Assembly: GCF_001676705.1 (NCBI RefSeq) | Contig: NZ_CP016170.1 | Coordinates: forward strand, 5,580,001-5,644,000 | Direction: 5' to 3' | Source: Bordetella bronchialis | GTDB lineage: Bacteria > Pseudomonadota > Gammaproteobacteria > Burkholderiales > Burkholderiaceae_B | DNA length: 64,000 nucleotides | Shown here: piece after piece, positions 35,483 to 43,530 of the stretch | Numbering within the stretch: position 1 is the first letter of the stretch | Layout: the number at the start of each line of letters is the position of its first letter | Translations under genes and position numbers: made by a program | The notes under the pieces: generated by a model | Seen by the model: only the letters and a program-made list of their open reading frames with translations | Database searches by the model: none | What the model was told of the DNA's origin: nothing

Positions 35483-36802
35483 CTATCGGGCCGGGTTGTC
35501 TTCGTCCTGGCGCGCCGCGCCCAACCAGGGCCGTAAGGCTTCCACCATCCGCCGTGTCGCGCCCGCGTGCGCGGCAGTCCAGGCCAGCGCGGCCTGCTGC
35601 ATGGCTTTCCTGCGCGCCGCGTCCCGCAACAAGGCATAGGCCGTCCGCAGCGCCTCGTCGGCATTGTCGACCTGGACCGCGGCTCCCGCCGCAATGGCAT
35701 CGGCGGCAGCCTGCGCAAAGTTATGCATATCGGGCCCCAGGATGACCGGGGTTCCCGCCGCGCACGCTTCGATCAGGTTCTGCCCGCCGAATGGCGCGAA
35801 CCCCCCGCCGATAATGGCCACATCGGCCGCCGCATAATAAAAGGCCATCTCGCCCAGCGTGTCGCCCAGCAAGACCGGTGTATCCGAGGGGGGAATCTGC
35901 ACGCCGGCAGACCGTCGCAAAAAACCCAGGCCATGCTGTTTCATGACCGCGGCGGCATCGGCAAAGCGCTGGGGATGACGCGGGATCACCATATAGAGGG
36001 TGCCCGCCGGCGCCGCATCGGCGCCGGCCGCCCGTATTGCGTGGGCGAATAGCGCTTCCTCGCCATCCCGCGTGCTCGCGATCGCGATGCAGGGACGTGC
36101 AAGCGCTTCCCGCCACTGCCGGCCTTCGGCCAGCTGTTCCTGCGACAGGCTGACGTCGAACTTCAGATTGCCGACCACGTGCGGGCCGAACGCGCCGGCC
36201 TTGCGCAGGCGTTCCGCGTCCGCGTCGGTCTGCGCGAGCACCAGGTCCAGGGCCGCATAGGCCCTGTGTAGCGCGCGCCTGGCCCATCTCGTCCGGCGCA
36301 GGCCGCGCTCGGATAAGCGCGCGCTGACAAGCAGCATCGAGACCCCTTGCCGGACCGCTTCATGGATCAGGTTGGGCCACACCTCGCGTTCGATCAGGAT
36401 GCCGCAGCGCGGCTTGAAGTAGCCGATGAAGCGTCGTGCGGAGCCTGGAAAGTCATAGGGCAGCCACGCCTGGCGCAATTGTCCGCTGGCAATGGCATCC
36501 GCGAACAAACGGCTTCCTTCCGCCCGCCCTGTCGGGGTCGTATGCGTCAGGAGAAGCGGCAGCCCCAGGTCCAGCAGGGCCTTGACCAGCGGCTGCGCGG
36601 CGCGCGTCTCGCCCAGGCTGACCGCGTGCACCCATATACGCCCCGTCGGGTCCTGGCGCGGGTCTTCCTCGGGGTATCGGCCAAAGCGGCCGGGGCCCAG
36701 GATGTCCCAGTCTCCACTTTGCCTGCCCGCGCGCACGCGCATCCATAGCCACAGGACGGGTGCCAGAAAGCGGAGCAGCAGTGTGTAGAGGAATCTGGTC
36801 AT
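35483..36802 (-). CDS. waaA: 3-deoxy-D-manno-octulosonic acid (Kdo) transferase
   Basis: A 439-residue membrane-associated GT30 enzyme that adds Kdo to lipid A precursor. It has an N-terminal membrane anchor (residues 3-22) and WVHAVSLGETRAAQPLV (about 57-73). The conserved catalytic Glu should be in this SLGE block. ILIEREVWPNLI follows, and the C-terminal nucleotide-binding half contains VLLGDTLGEMAFYYAAADVAIIGGGFAPFGGQNLIEA. Length is slightly above the E. coli enzyme. It lies 38 bases downstream of waaC on the same strand, so inner-core assembly genes are grouped. Confidence 0.95.
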   Translation of the reverse strand: MTRFLYTLLLRFLAPVLWLWMRVRAGRQSGDWDILGPGRFGRYPEEDPRQDPTGRIWVHAVSLGETRAAQPLVKALLDLGLPLLLTHTTPTGRAEGSRLFADAIASGQLRQAWLPYDFPGSARRFIGYFKPRCGILIEREVWPNLIHEAVRQGVSMLLVSARLSERGLRRTRWARRALHRAYAALDLVLAQTDADAERLRKAGAFGPHVVGNLKFDVSLSQEQLAEGRQWREALARPCIAIASTRDGEEALFAHAIRAAGADAAPAGTLYMVIPRHPQRFADAAAVMKQHGLGFLRRSAGVQIPPSDTPVLLGDTLGEMAFYYAAADVAIIGGGFAPFGGQNLIEACAAGTPVILGPDMHNFAQAAADAIAAGAAVQVDNADEALRTAYALLRDAARRKAMQQAALAWTAAHAGATRRMVEALRPWLGAARQDEDNPAR

Positions 36803-36840
36803 GGACGGATGAAGCCGGCTGGCGGCGTCGATGGAAAGCG

Positions 36841-37830
36841 CTATGCCGCCAGCGCTTGCTCGAGTGCCGCGAGAACGACATCGCGCGAAGGCGGCGCACC
36901 GCGGTCGCCCAGGCTGGCCGTATACGAGTCCCCGACCAGGGGCGTGCGCACAGGCGTCGAAGCGCGGTATATCCCTATCGTCGGCCGCCCGAGCGCCGCC
37001 GAAAGATGCGTCAAGCCGCTGTCCAACCCGACCATCACGCGGGCGCCGGCCAGCAATCGGGCAATGGAAGTGAGATTCATCCGGGGAACTACCTCGGCCC
37101 CGTCCACGCCGGCGATCAGGGCATGCGCCCGCTTGGCCTCTTCATCGTTGCCCGCAAGCAGCCGCAGCCGGCATCCCGCGTCCCTCAGGCGAGCGAAAAC
37201 CGCGCGCCAATCCTCGTCCGGCCACAGTTTGTCGGGCCGGCTGGCGCTGGGCATGATGACGGCATAGCCGGATGATGCGCTATCGCCACCGCCGCCTTCC
37301 ACGTACCCGCTGCGTGCCTGCCGGACAAAATGCTGCAATCCGAAGTCCGGTTTCCCAGCAGGGGTATATCCGAACGTAAGCCCGGCCAAGGCGCGCTGGC
37401 GTATAACGGCCGGCTGCCAGAAGTCCACTTTATGTCTTACGTCGTAAAACAGCGACGCCAATGGCTCTCGCGCAGACCGCCAGTCCAGGCCGTGCCGCAC
37501 ACCCCTTGCCTGGCGCACCAGCCAAGCGGATTTCAGCAGGGCCTGCATATCCAGGACCACATCGTAGCGAACCGACCGAAGGCGCTCGCGCAAGGCCATC
37601 CTCTCCGCCCTGACATCGGCGGACCACCAGGCTTTGCGCCATCTTCGATGTGCGACCTTGATCACATCAGCAATGGCAGGATGCCACTGCGGTATTTCCG
37701 CGAAGGCTTCTTCCGCGACCCAATCGATGGTCGCGCCGGGGCAATGCGCGGCGATATCGGACATAGCGGGCAGCATATGAACAAGGTCGCCCAGGGAAGA
37801 AGTGCGAACGATCAGGATTCGATTAGACAT
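36841..37830 (-). CDS. waaC: Lipopolysaccharide heptosyltransferase I
   Basis: A 329-residue GT9 enzyme adding the first L,D-heptose to Kdo of the LPS inner core. The start at 37830 gives the family N-terminus RILIVRTSSLGDLVHMLPAMSDI. DWVAEEAFAEIPQWHP (about 42-57) and a C-terminal GLDSGLTHLSAALGRPTIGIY motif are characteristic of WaaC. It sits 75 bases downstream of the phosphoramidate-type operon and directly upstream of waaA. Confidence 0.95.
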   Translation of the reverse strand: MSNRILIVRTSSLGDLVHMLPAMSDIAAHCPGATIDWVAEEAFAEIPQWHPAIADVIKVAHRRWRKAWWSADVRAERMALRERLRSVRYDVVLDMQALLKSAWLVRQARGVRHGLDWRSAREPLASLFYDVRHKVDFWQPAVIRQRALAGLTFGYTPAGKPDFGLQHFVRQARSGYVEGGGGDSASSGYAVIMPSASRPDKLWPDEDWRAVFARLRDAGCRLRLLAGNDEEAKRAHALIAGVDGAEVVPRMNLTSIARLLAGARVMVGLDSGLTHLSAALGRPTIGIYRASTPVRTPLVGDSYTASLGDRGAPPSRDVVLAALEQALAA

Positions 37831-37905
37831 ATGCAGGGCCGCATACCCGCTGTAGGGAACAGGTCCGGCCTGGACCGGCAATCAAAACTGAGCGATTGTA
37901 CGGTC

Positions 37906-38664
37906 TCAATCGCTAGCCGCGTCGCTCGATACGCCCGCGTCCCCCGCGGGCTCGTGGTACAGGGCCAGGTCGCTTGCAGAGTCGACTTCCCCCCACTTCC
38001 CCCGGTAGGGAATGGCCATGACCGGCACATTCCCCGCTGCAATGACATATTGCAGCGTGCGGGTCATGTCCATCTTGTCACGTTCCGGGTCTGTCATACC
38101 CGACCGAATACGCTCGACCTCAGCCCAGCCATCCGGCGTGAACCGGAGCAAACCCATATACTGGCCTTCGACCTCTTCCACCGTCTTCGGGCGATTGCCG
38201 ATCTCGCCAATAAAGCCGCCCGGAGACAAACGGAAAGTCTCTGCATCGAGCAAGGGATCGCCGAATCGGCTTTCCCATTGCGACCGCCAGCCCGGGTCGT
38301 ATGTCAACGCGAGCCTTGCGTCGCTCTCCATAAGGGAGGCAACGGCAGAGGGTTCGTAGAAAATGTCGGAATAGCTAACGATGCAGGGCTCCGATCGCAG
38401 CCACGTGCGAGCGCACGACAAAGACGTCACCATATTGGTATCCGCCCACCTGGGATTGTGAAATTCCACGACGCCCAGTTCGGCCAAAACCTCTCTGCGA
38501 TAACCGGTCACCAGCCCGATTTCAGTCGCGCCAGCCGCTCGCAATGCCTCCATCTGCCATTCGATAAGGGGCCGTCCCCGCAAGGTGACCATGCACTTTG
38601 GCCGGTCTTTCGTCAGGTCCTTCATGCGGCTACCCCTACCGGCAGCCAGGATAAGCGCTTTCAC
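37906..38664 (-). CDS. Nucleotidyltransferase, Cj1416-like (phosphoglutamine cytidylyltransferase candidate)
   Basis: A 252-residue sugar-phosphate-nucleotidyltransferase-fold protein with a GTG start overlapping the previous stop. The nucleotide loop is LAAGRGSRMKDLTKDRPKCMV (about 6-26). Distinctive blocks DTNMVTSLSCA, IVSYSDIFYEPS, DPLLDAETF and EGQYMGLLRF resemble C. jejuni Cj1416, which couples CTP to N-phospho-glutamine to give CDP-glutamine (established for Cj1416). LicC-type choline-phosphate cytidylyltransferases are the main alternative. It is last in a six-gene overlapping operon whose other members match Cj1415, Cj1417 and Cj1418, which strongly favours the phosphoramidate role. 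Confidence 0.82.
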   Translation of the reverse strand: MKALILAAGRGSRMKDLTKDRPKCMVTLRGRPLIEWQMEALRAAGATEIGLVTGYRREVLAELGVVEFHNPRWADTNMVTSLSCARTWLRSEPCIVSYSDIFYEPSAVASLMESDARLALTYDPGWRSQWESRFGDPLLDAETFRLSPGGFIGEIGNRPKTVEEVEGQYMGLLRFTPDGWAEVERIRSGMTDPERDKMDMTRTLQYVIAAGNVPVMAIPYRGKWGEVDSASDLALYHEPAGDAGVSSDAASD

Positions 38665-39263
38665 TCGAATAAGCTCCGCAGGCGATCAACGTCTCGCGTG
38701 TCCGGTTGCGCCTCCCTTTCAGGATGCCACATCCATCCTTCCCACTTCAAAGTCGCATGGCGAACTGCTTCCAGCTCGCCGTCGGCCGCTGTCGCCAGCA
38801 CATCGAAACCGGGGGGACATTGCACCGGCGCAAGCGTATGGAAACTATTGACCTCCCCGGTCACCTCGCCCGAGATAGCGTGCCGGGTGGCCACATGACA
38901 CGCCACATTCTTCAGGTCGATGCCGGCTCGCAGACACATGAGCTGCATTCCCCTGCACACGCCCAGCACGGGTATCCGCGCGACTTCGGCCCACCGGATG
39001 AGCGCGCCTTCGGTAGCGTCACGCAAAGGCGATTTCCCCACGTCCTCGCCCCCGGTCAGAATGAGCCTGTTGATGCCCCAACGCTGGCAATATTCGACCG
39101 CATCCGCTTCCCCCAGATTTGGCACCGGCAGCCAGGCGGCATCGGGCAAGGCATGGTTCAGAAACCTTCCCCAGGCTTGCGCCAATGCGTCGCGCGGTTC
39201 GCTATAACCCTCGGCCTGCGTGACGCGCATGGTGACACCTATGCGAATGGTGCTAGGTTCCAT
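38661..39263 (-). CDS. Class I amidohydrolase, Cj1417-like (gamma-glutamyl-CDP-amidate hydrolase candidate)
   Basis: A 200-residue class I glutamine-amidotransferase-fold protein related to PuuD-type gamma-glutamyl hydrolases. The triad is visible: Cys103 in GVCRGMQ, and His180 with Glu182 in WHPERE. Upstream is LTGGEDVG. In C. jejuni the equivalent Cj1417 cleaves CDP-glutamine to glutamate plus cytidine diphosphoramidate. The length (200) and neighbours match. It overlaps the glutamine-kinase-like gene by 11 bases and the nucleotidyltransferase gene by 4, so the three are translationally coupled. Confidence 0.85.
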   Translation of the reverse strand: MEPSTIRIGVTMRVTQAEGYSEPRDALAQAWGRFLNHALPDAAWLPVPNLGEADAVEYCQRWGINRLILTGGEDVGKSPLRDATEGALIRWAEVARIPVLGVCRGMQLMCLRAGIDLKNVACHVATRHAISGEVTGEVNSFHTLAPVQCPPGFDVLATAADGELEAVRHATLKWEGWMWHPEREAQPDTRDVDRLRSLFE

Positions 39264-41682
39264 ATAAGGGCCTCAATATCTTGCCCGCGCAATTGATTTC
39301 GACACGGCCCGCGGAAACTATCCGCTCGTAGATCTGTTCGCCGCAACCGATAGCCGCAGGCAGTCCGAACTCCGCGCACCTTATCGCCATATGAGAATTG
39401 GCCCCGCCAAAGCGGGTAACCAGAGCGGCCGGCATTTTAGTGAAGATCCAGTCAAAACCGGGATCCGCATTGCCGATACAGACGATTTTTCCGGCAATAT
39501 TGATACTCGCCGACGTTTCCGTTGTCAATTCGACGACCTGGCCGCTCGCCGAGCCGACGCCAACGAAGTTCGGCACGCTGCGGTTGACCGTCGCCACATA
39601 GACATCCCGGGCGCCATACATGATATGAGACAGCCGGAAAGCGTGCGCCACGGTCATACTGCGCCGCGCCGCATCCGCCTTGTCCAGGTAGTACCGATCG
39701 ACGTAGTCCATGATCGGATGGCTAAGGCTCTTCGAAATAGTCGGCCAGTCCAGATAGGAAACATCATCCCGGGAAAGCCCGTGCAGCTCTCCCCAAACGA
39801 CCAGGGCCGACAAGGCGTCGGAAAGGGTGCGTGTGAACGTGAACTTTACATACTCACGTCCAGCGATGGCCTTGTTTGCATAAGCCAGCAGCGCGTCGGC
39901 GTCGAAAACGTCGAGGCCCGCCGCCGACAATAACGCATCCAATCCGGTACGCTCGTCGGGGTGCAGCGCGAAGACAGGGGCCTCCGGTGCGAGCACCTGC
40001 ACGGCATCGTCGAGGAACAGGTCGTCTCTCTCGTCGTACCTCAGCGACGTCACTTCATAGGTCCCCGGCCGCAGATGACCGAACTTGCGCAGGAAAATGC
40101 CGCGGTCCAGTGTGCCTGCGCAAACACTCGCATATTCTTCGACCATGCTGCCCGTGACGGTACGCACGCTTCGCTTGAACGCCAGAAGCCGCTCCTGGCT
40201 CAGGGCGCCCCGATCGACGGCAGTCCGTAACAGCGCTTCGGCGATGAAGGCGTGCCGCGCGACGATGGCAAAGGAATAAGTGCCCAATGTGCGGCATTGC
40301 GTCAAAAGATAATCGGCACGGGCCAGATATTGGTGCGCTCCCCCCCCGATGATCGGATCCAGCGCCTCGTCCGCGAGTCGCTGCGCCGACGATAGCGCCG
40401 CGTCGAGCGTCGAATCCTGACCTGGCGCTATGCACCGCCTGGTCAGTTCGCGCAACGCATTCCGGTAAACCTGGAACTCGTCCCCGTCGAGCACTTCTGC
40501 ATACCGGTCGCGGAAGGTCTCCGCGAATGAGAAGTCGAGGCACGTATGGACTATATCGAACTCGACCTTGTCATGAAACTCTGGATTTTGCTCCAGGCGA
40601 TCCAGCCAGGCATTGACCAGCTTGCTACCGATTGCCTCCGGCAGCGCTGCCGGCAGGAAGGAATTGAAACTATGCCGCACGTCGATATAGGGATGGTTGT
40701 TGATCATCATCATCAACTCGACCTCCCCCAGCGATCGGTACCCCATGGCCTCCCGTGCCTTGCACCATACCGATTTGGTGATGAGTTCGCGGTACAGCGA
40801 CGCAGCCAGTTGCCGAGGCGTGGTACCGATCAATTCGGCGGGATTCCAGTCCGGCATGATGGCCAGGATCGTCCTGTCGCCTAGCACGCCATCTCGCCTC
40901 GCCGAACATTCGACCACGAAATGCTCGATGAACTTCAACTGACGCGCGACACGCCGCTCCGTGACAGGATGCCACTGACCTGACAATGCGATGCGCCTGA
41001 CCTGGAACAGGTACAAATCGCCGTTGCGACCCAAGCCGAATTCGATGTCCAGCGCGGCGCATCCGCACACCGACTCCAGCTCGCGCGCTAATTGCAGGAA
41101 CTTGGCAACCCGGCGCGACCGGATCATTTCGGGCCGCGCGTCACGATAGACGAACAAGCCTTTGTTGACCGAGTCGCCGGCCGTCACACTGTCGGTGCGG
41201 CCTGTTTCATCGTCGAAATCGATACAGTAGTAGGGCGACCCATGGACCATGTCGTAGGTCATGATCACACCGCTGACTGCGATGTCGTTCACCATACGTT
41301 GGATCAGCACCTGGTCTCTGGCGTTGCCGGTCATCGATGCCACGACCTGTTCAATCGCCTCCATCAATGCCGCCTCGTCCGCGCTGCTCACGTGGAGCCG
41401 GGTGAGGAAGGCGCCCGCCATGGAGGTAAGCTCGCCATCCTCGATCAGCGCACTGCTGCGTACGGCAACTACGTTACCCTTGAATCGTTCCCTGATCGAG
41501 CGCAGGACATCCTGTCTGCTGTTGCGCCACCGCTCCAGAGTGAAAAAATAGAAGTCGGGAATCGACGCGCCAACGATAAGGGGAGCCAACCGCCCAAGTG
41601 TTTCGGCCTTGGTCCCGAATTCGAATGGCGCGTCCGCGGAATCCGTTTGTAGAGACGTCATGGAAGGCGCATGTATGTTCAC
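39253..41682 (-). CDS. PEP-synthase-like phosphotransferase, Cj1418-like (glutamine kinase candidate)
   Basis: An 809-residue protein with a GTG start in a GTGA overlap. The N-terminal PPDK/PEP-synthase ATP-binding domain (about 25-235) has VAVRSSALIEDGELTSMAGAF (72-92, with Arg-Ser-Ser at 75-77) and ALDIEFGLGRNGDLYLFQVR. A long central helical domain follows, then a C-terminal phosphohistidine swivel domain with His764 in RFGGANSHMAIR. There is no PEP-binding TIM-barrel domain. C. jejuni Cj1418 has this layout and phosphorylates the amide nitrogen of L-glutamine using ATP, releasing AMP and Pi (established). Here the role is inferred from architecture and the neighbouring Cj1415-1417 homologues. 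Confidence 0.85.
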   Translation of the reverse strand: MNIHAPSMTSLQTDSADAPFEFGTKAETLGRLAPLIVGASIPDFYFFTLERWRNSRQDVLRSIRERFKGNVVAVRSSALIEDGELTSMAGAFLTRLHVSSADEAALMEAIEQVVASMTGNARDQVLIQRMVNDIAVSGVIMTYDMVHGSPYYCIDFDDETGRTDSVTAGDSVNKGLFVYRDARPEMIRSRRVAKFLQLARELESVCGCAALDIEFGLGRNGDLYLFQVRRIALSGQWHPVTERRVARQLKFIEHFVVECSARRDGVLGDRTILAIMPDWNPAELIGTTPRQLAASLYRELITKSVWCKAREAMGYRSLGEVELMMMINNHPYIDVRHSFNSFLPAALPEAIGSKLVNAWLDRLEQNPEFHDKVEFDIVHTCLDFSFAETFRDRYAEVLDGDEFQVYRNALRELTRRCIAPGQDSTLDAALSSAQRLADEALDPIIGGGAHQYLARADYLLTQCRTLGTYSFAIVARHAFIAEALLRTAVDRGALSQERLLAFKRSVRTVTGSMVEEYASVCAGTLDRGIFLRKFGHLRPGTYEVTSLRYDERDDLFLDDAVQVLAPEAPVFALHPDERTGLDALLSAAGLDVFDADALLAYANKAIAGREYVKFTFTRTLSDALSALVVWGELHGLSRDDVSYLDWPTISKSLSHPIMDYVDRYYLDKADAARRSMTVAHAFRLSHIMYGARDVYVATVNRSVPNFVGVGSASGQVVELTTETSASINIAGKIVCIGNADPGFDWIFTKMPAALVTRFGGANSHMAIRCAEFGLPAAIGCGEQIYERIVSAGRVEINCAGKILRPLYGT

Positions 41683-42404
41683 GACACGTCCTGCGGCAAC
41701 GACAGAATAGCCAGATGCTTCAATACGGGGTGGATGACATAGAACGTACTGGCGTCCTCATCGCCTTGCTCCTGGGGCGCGGGCAACTCACCCTCCGAAG
41801 CGTAATGCCGCATCACTTGGCAGAGAAGGTCCGCCCTGATACCGGCATCGTAGGCGCGATCGATATCCAGGCTGCGCGCAGGCCTGGGATAATGCCTTCT
41901 TGCCACGACCGGCCCCGTGTCTATGGACGGATCCAGTATCAAAGCCGTCACGCCCGGCGCATCCCTGTTCAGCAAGGCATAGTAGACCGTGGTACTTCCG
42001 CGGTATGAGGGCAACCAACCGGAGTGCATATGCAGGAACCGCGGCCCCAGCCGCAGCACCTGCGGCGAGACGATTTGCCCGCCATAGCCCGAATAAATGA
42101 CCACGCGCGCACCCGTCGCAGCGATCATTTCCGCCGCCTCGGGAGCATTGACGTCCCGCGCGGCGCAATGCACGGTCTGGATGCCCGCCCTTGCACACGT
42201 GACGGCGACCGGTTCGCTAAGATCGGGTAACTGCACCCCCTGCCAAACCCGTGGCGCGACCCCTGTCCGGGTGGCGGCCGCCATACCCGAAGCCCCCAAC
42301 AGGATCACTTTCTCCGGCAGCAGGTCATTGGAGACCAAAGCCTGCACGTAGGCCTGGGAACGGGCCGTCTCGGCAGCCAGAAGCACTATGCCTTCAAGCG
42401 TCAT
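41679..42404 (-). CDS. Formyltransferase-family protein within the phosphoramidate operon
   Basis: A 241-residue protein with the N10-formyltetrahydrofolate transferase fold (about 60-200). The signature region is LHMHSGWLPSYRGSTTVYYALL (about 123-144) followed by GVTALILDPSIDTGPVV. In most formyltransferases the motif is Asn-X-His; here the Asn position is His (HMH), while the second His and the downstream Asp are kept. It may formylate an amino group or act on another one-carbon donor. No such gene belongs to the C. jejuni phosphoramidate pathway. It overlaps both neighbours by 4 bases, so it is part of the operon. Formylation of the aminodeoxy sugar made by the FdtA/FdtB genes is another option. 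Confidence 0.75.
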   Translation of the reverse strand: MTLEGIVLLAAETARSQAYVQALVSNDLLPEKVILLGASGMAAATRTGVAPRVWQGVQLPDLSEPVAVTCARAGIQTVHCAARDVNAPEAAEMIAATGARVVIYSGYGGQIVSPQVLRLGPRFLHMHSGWLPSYRGSTTVYYALLNRDAPGVTALILDPSIDTGPVVARRHYPRPARSLDIDRAYDAGIRADLLCQVMRHYASEGELPAPQEQGDEDASTFYVIHPVLKHLAILSLPQDVS

Positions 42405-42970
42405 TGCGAACTCCCACGCAACCCGGCGGCCAGGTTATGTGCGTGCACTCTCTCTGCTCTGACCAGTATTCTCACCCGTTCCATCTGTGCATCGTCCAGC
42501 TTCTCATGCAGCGCCGTAAGGGTGTCCAGGCATTTGAGCAAAGCGTTGAGATATTGAAGACGCCGCACCTTCCCATAGGCCAGCTCGAGTACCTCCCCCA
42601 GCCGGACATACGGGCCTAGCGCCCGGTAGTCATCCGTGTCGACCGGACGCCAATTCTCGTTGTATTCCGCGTGCACCCTCTTTGTGACTTCGAAGCGTTG
42701 CACGAGCCGATCCAGTTCGGCCAAGCGGGCACCGTCGGTCTCTCCCGCCACGAGCGCGCGTTCAAGTTTATCGAGCAGTGTCTCGGTGGGAGTGATGGCG
42801 GCTGGCGTTCTCGATCCACCGCCCTGCCGCTGTGCGAGGGCCAGGAACGCATCGCGTTGGCTACGCCATGCGTCGAGAAATGCCTCGCCCTGAAAGCCCG
42901 AGTAAAAGTAGGTATTCCGCTCCTCGAGCAGATCCCCGGATGCGTATTGATAACGTATGTCCTTGCTCAC
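42401..42970 (-). CDS. Unrecognised 189-residue helical protein of the phosphoramidate operon
   Basis: I recognise no family. The GTG start at 42970 sits in a GTGA overlap with the kinase stop; an upstream in-frame extension is shadow sequence of the kinase gene. The protein begins SKDIRYQYASGDLLEERNTYFYSGFQGEAFLDAW, is mostly helical and charged, and has no signal peptide or membrane helix. Its C-terminal half (about 120-180) carries amphipathic heptad-like helices (YLNALLKCLDTLTALHEKLDDAQMERVRILVRAERV). Position between the CDP-amidate-kinase-like and formyltransferase genes, with overlaps on both sides, implies a role in the same pathway or complex. Confidence 0.7.
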   Translation of the reverse strand: MSKDIRYQYASGDLLEERNTYFYSGFQGEAFLDAWRSQRDAFLALAQRQGGGSRTPAAITPTETLLDKLERALVAGETDGARLAELDRLVQRFEVTKRVHAEYNENWRPVDTDDYRALGPYVRLGEVLELAYGKVRRLQYLNALLKCLDTLTALHEKLDDAQMERVRILVRAERVHAHNLAAGLRGSSQ

Positions 42971-43485
42971 AGCGCCCTCGCCGTCGCCAGTACCCGCGCC
43001 GCCAATGCCGCGATGTCGCCACACTCGCCGGAGGAATCAATGATCATGTCCGGAGATGCCGGCCTGGGAAATGGGATGTCTATACCGACCACATTCGGCG
43101 TCGTACCGGCTCGAGCGGCGGCATACAGCCCCTTTACATCTCTCCGCTGCAATGCTTCCAGGGGTGCATCCATGAATACCTCGAAGTATTTCCTGAACCG
43201 GGTCCGATTGAGCGCCAGCATGTCGGGAAATATGGCAAGCATGCAGCAAACGACATTGATTCCTTGTCGATCCAGCATTTCGCAAAGGGCAGCGATGCGT
43301 TCCGCGTTGAGCCTGCGGCCCGACACGCTATAGGCATCGGCGGTCCGGTCATGTTGGAAGACAGCGCGCAACTCGTCGCCGTCCAGCAGCACTGTATTGG
43401 GCTGCGCTTTCGCCCACTGCCGCTTGACCTCACGCCCTAGCGTCGTCTTTCCAGAGCCCGACAGTCCAACAAACCAAATCACCAT
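42967..43485 (-). CDS. APS-kinase-like protein, Cj1415-like (CDP-amidate kinase candidate)
   Basis: A 172-residue P-loop kinase of the adenylylsulfate-kinase family. Walker A is GLSGSGKTT (residues 7-15), with the family block VLLDGDELRAVF (about 32-43) and the variant NAERIAALCEMLDRQGINVVCCML. No sulfate-assimilation gene is nearby. In C. jejuni, Cj1415 has this fold and phosphorylates the 3'-OH of cytidine diphosphoramidate (established). It is the first gene of the six-gene operon, 45 bases downstream of the TagF-like gene. Sulfate activation is the alternative but is disfavoured by context. Confidence 0.84.
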   Translation of the reverse strand: MVIWFVGLSGSGKTTLGREVKRQWAKAQPNTVLLDGDELRAVFQHDRTADAYSVSGRRLNAERIAALCEMLDRQGINVVCCMLAIFPDMLALNRTRFRKYFEVFMDAPLEALQRRDVKGLYAAARAGTTPNVVGIDIPFPRPASPDMIIDSSGECGDIAALAARVLATARAL

Positions 43486-43530
43486 GAGCCACTCTCCCTT
43501 AAGCGTCGCGCCACGGAGCCTCGATTTGCA

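Noticed and set aside
42967..43485. Assignment of the APS-kinase-like gene to sulfate assimilation (cysC)
   Set aside because: No cysD, cysN or cysH genes are adjacent and the overlapping neighbours match the phosphoramidate pathway.
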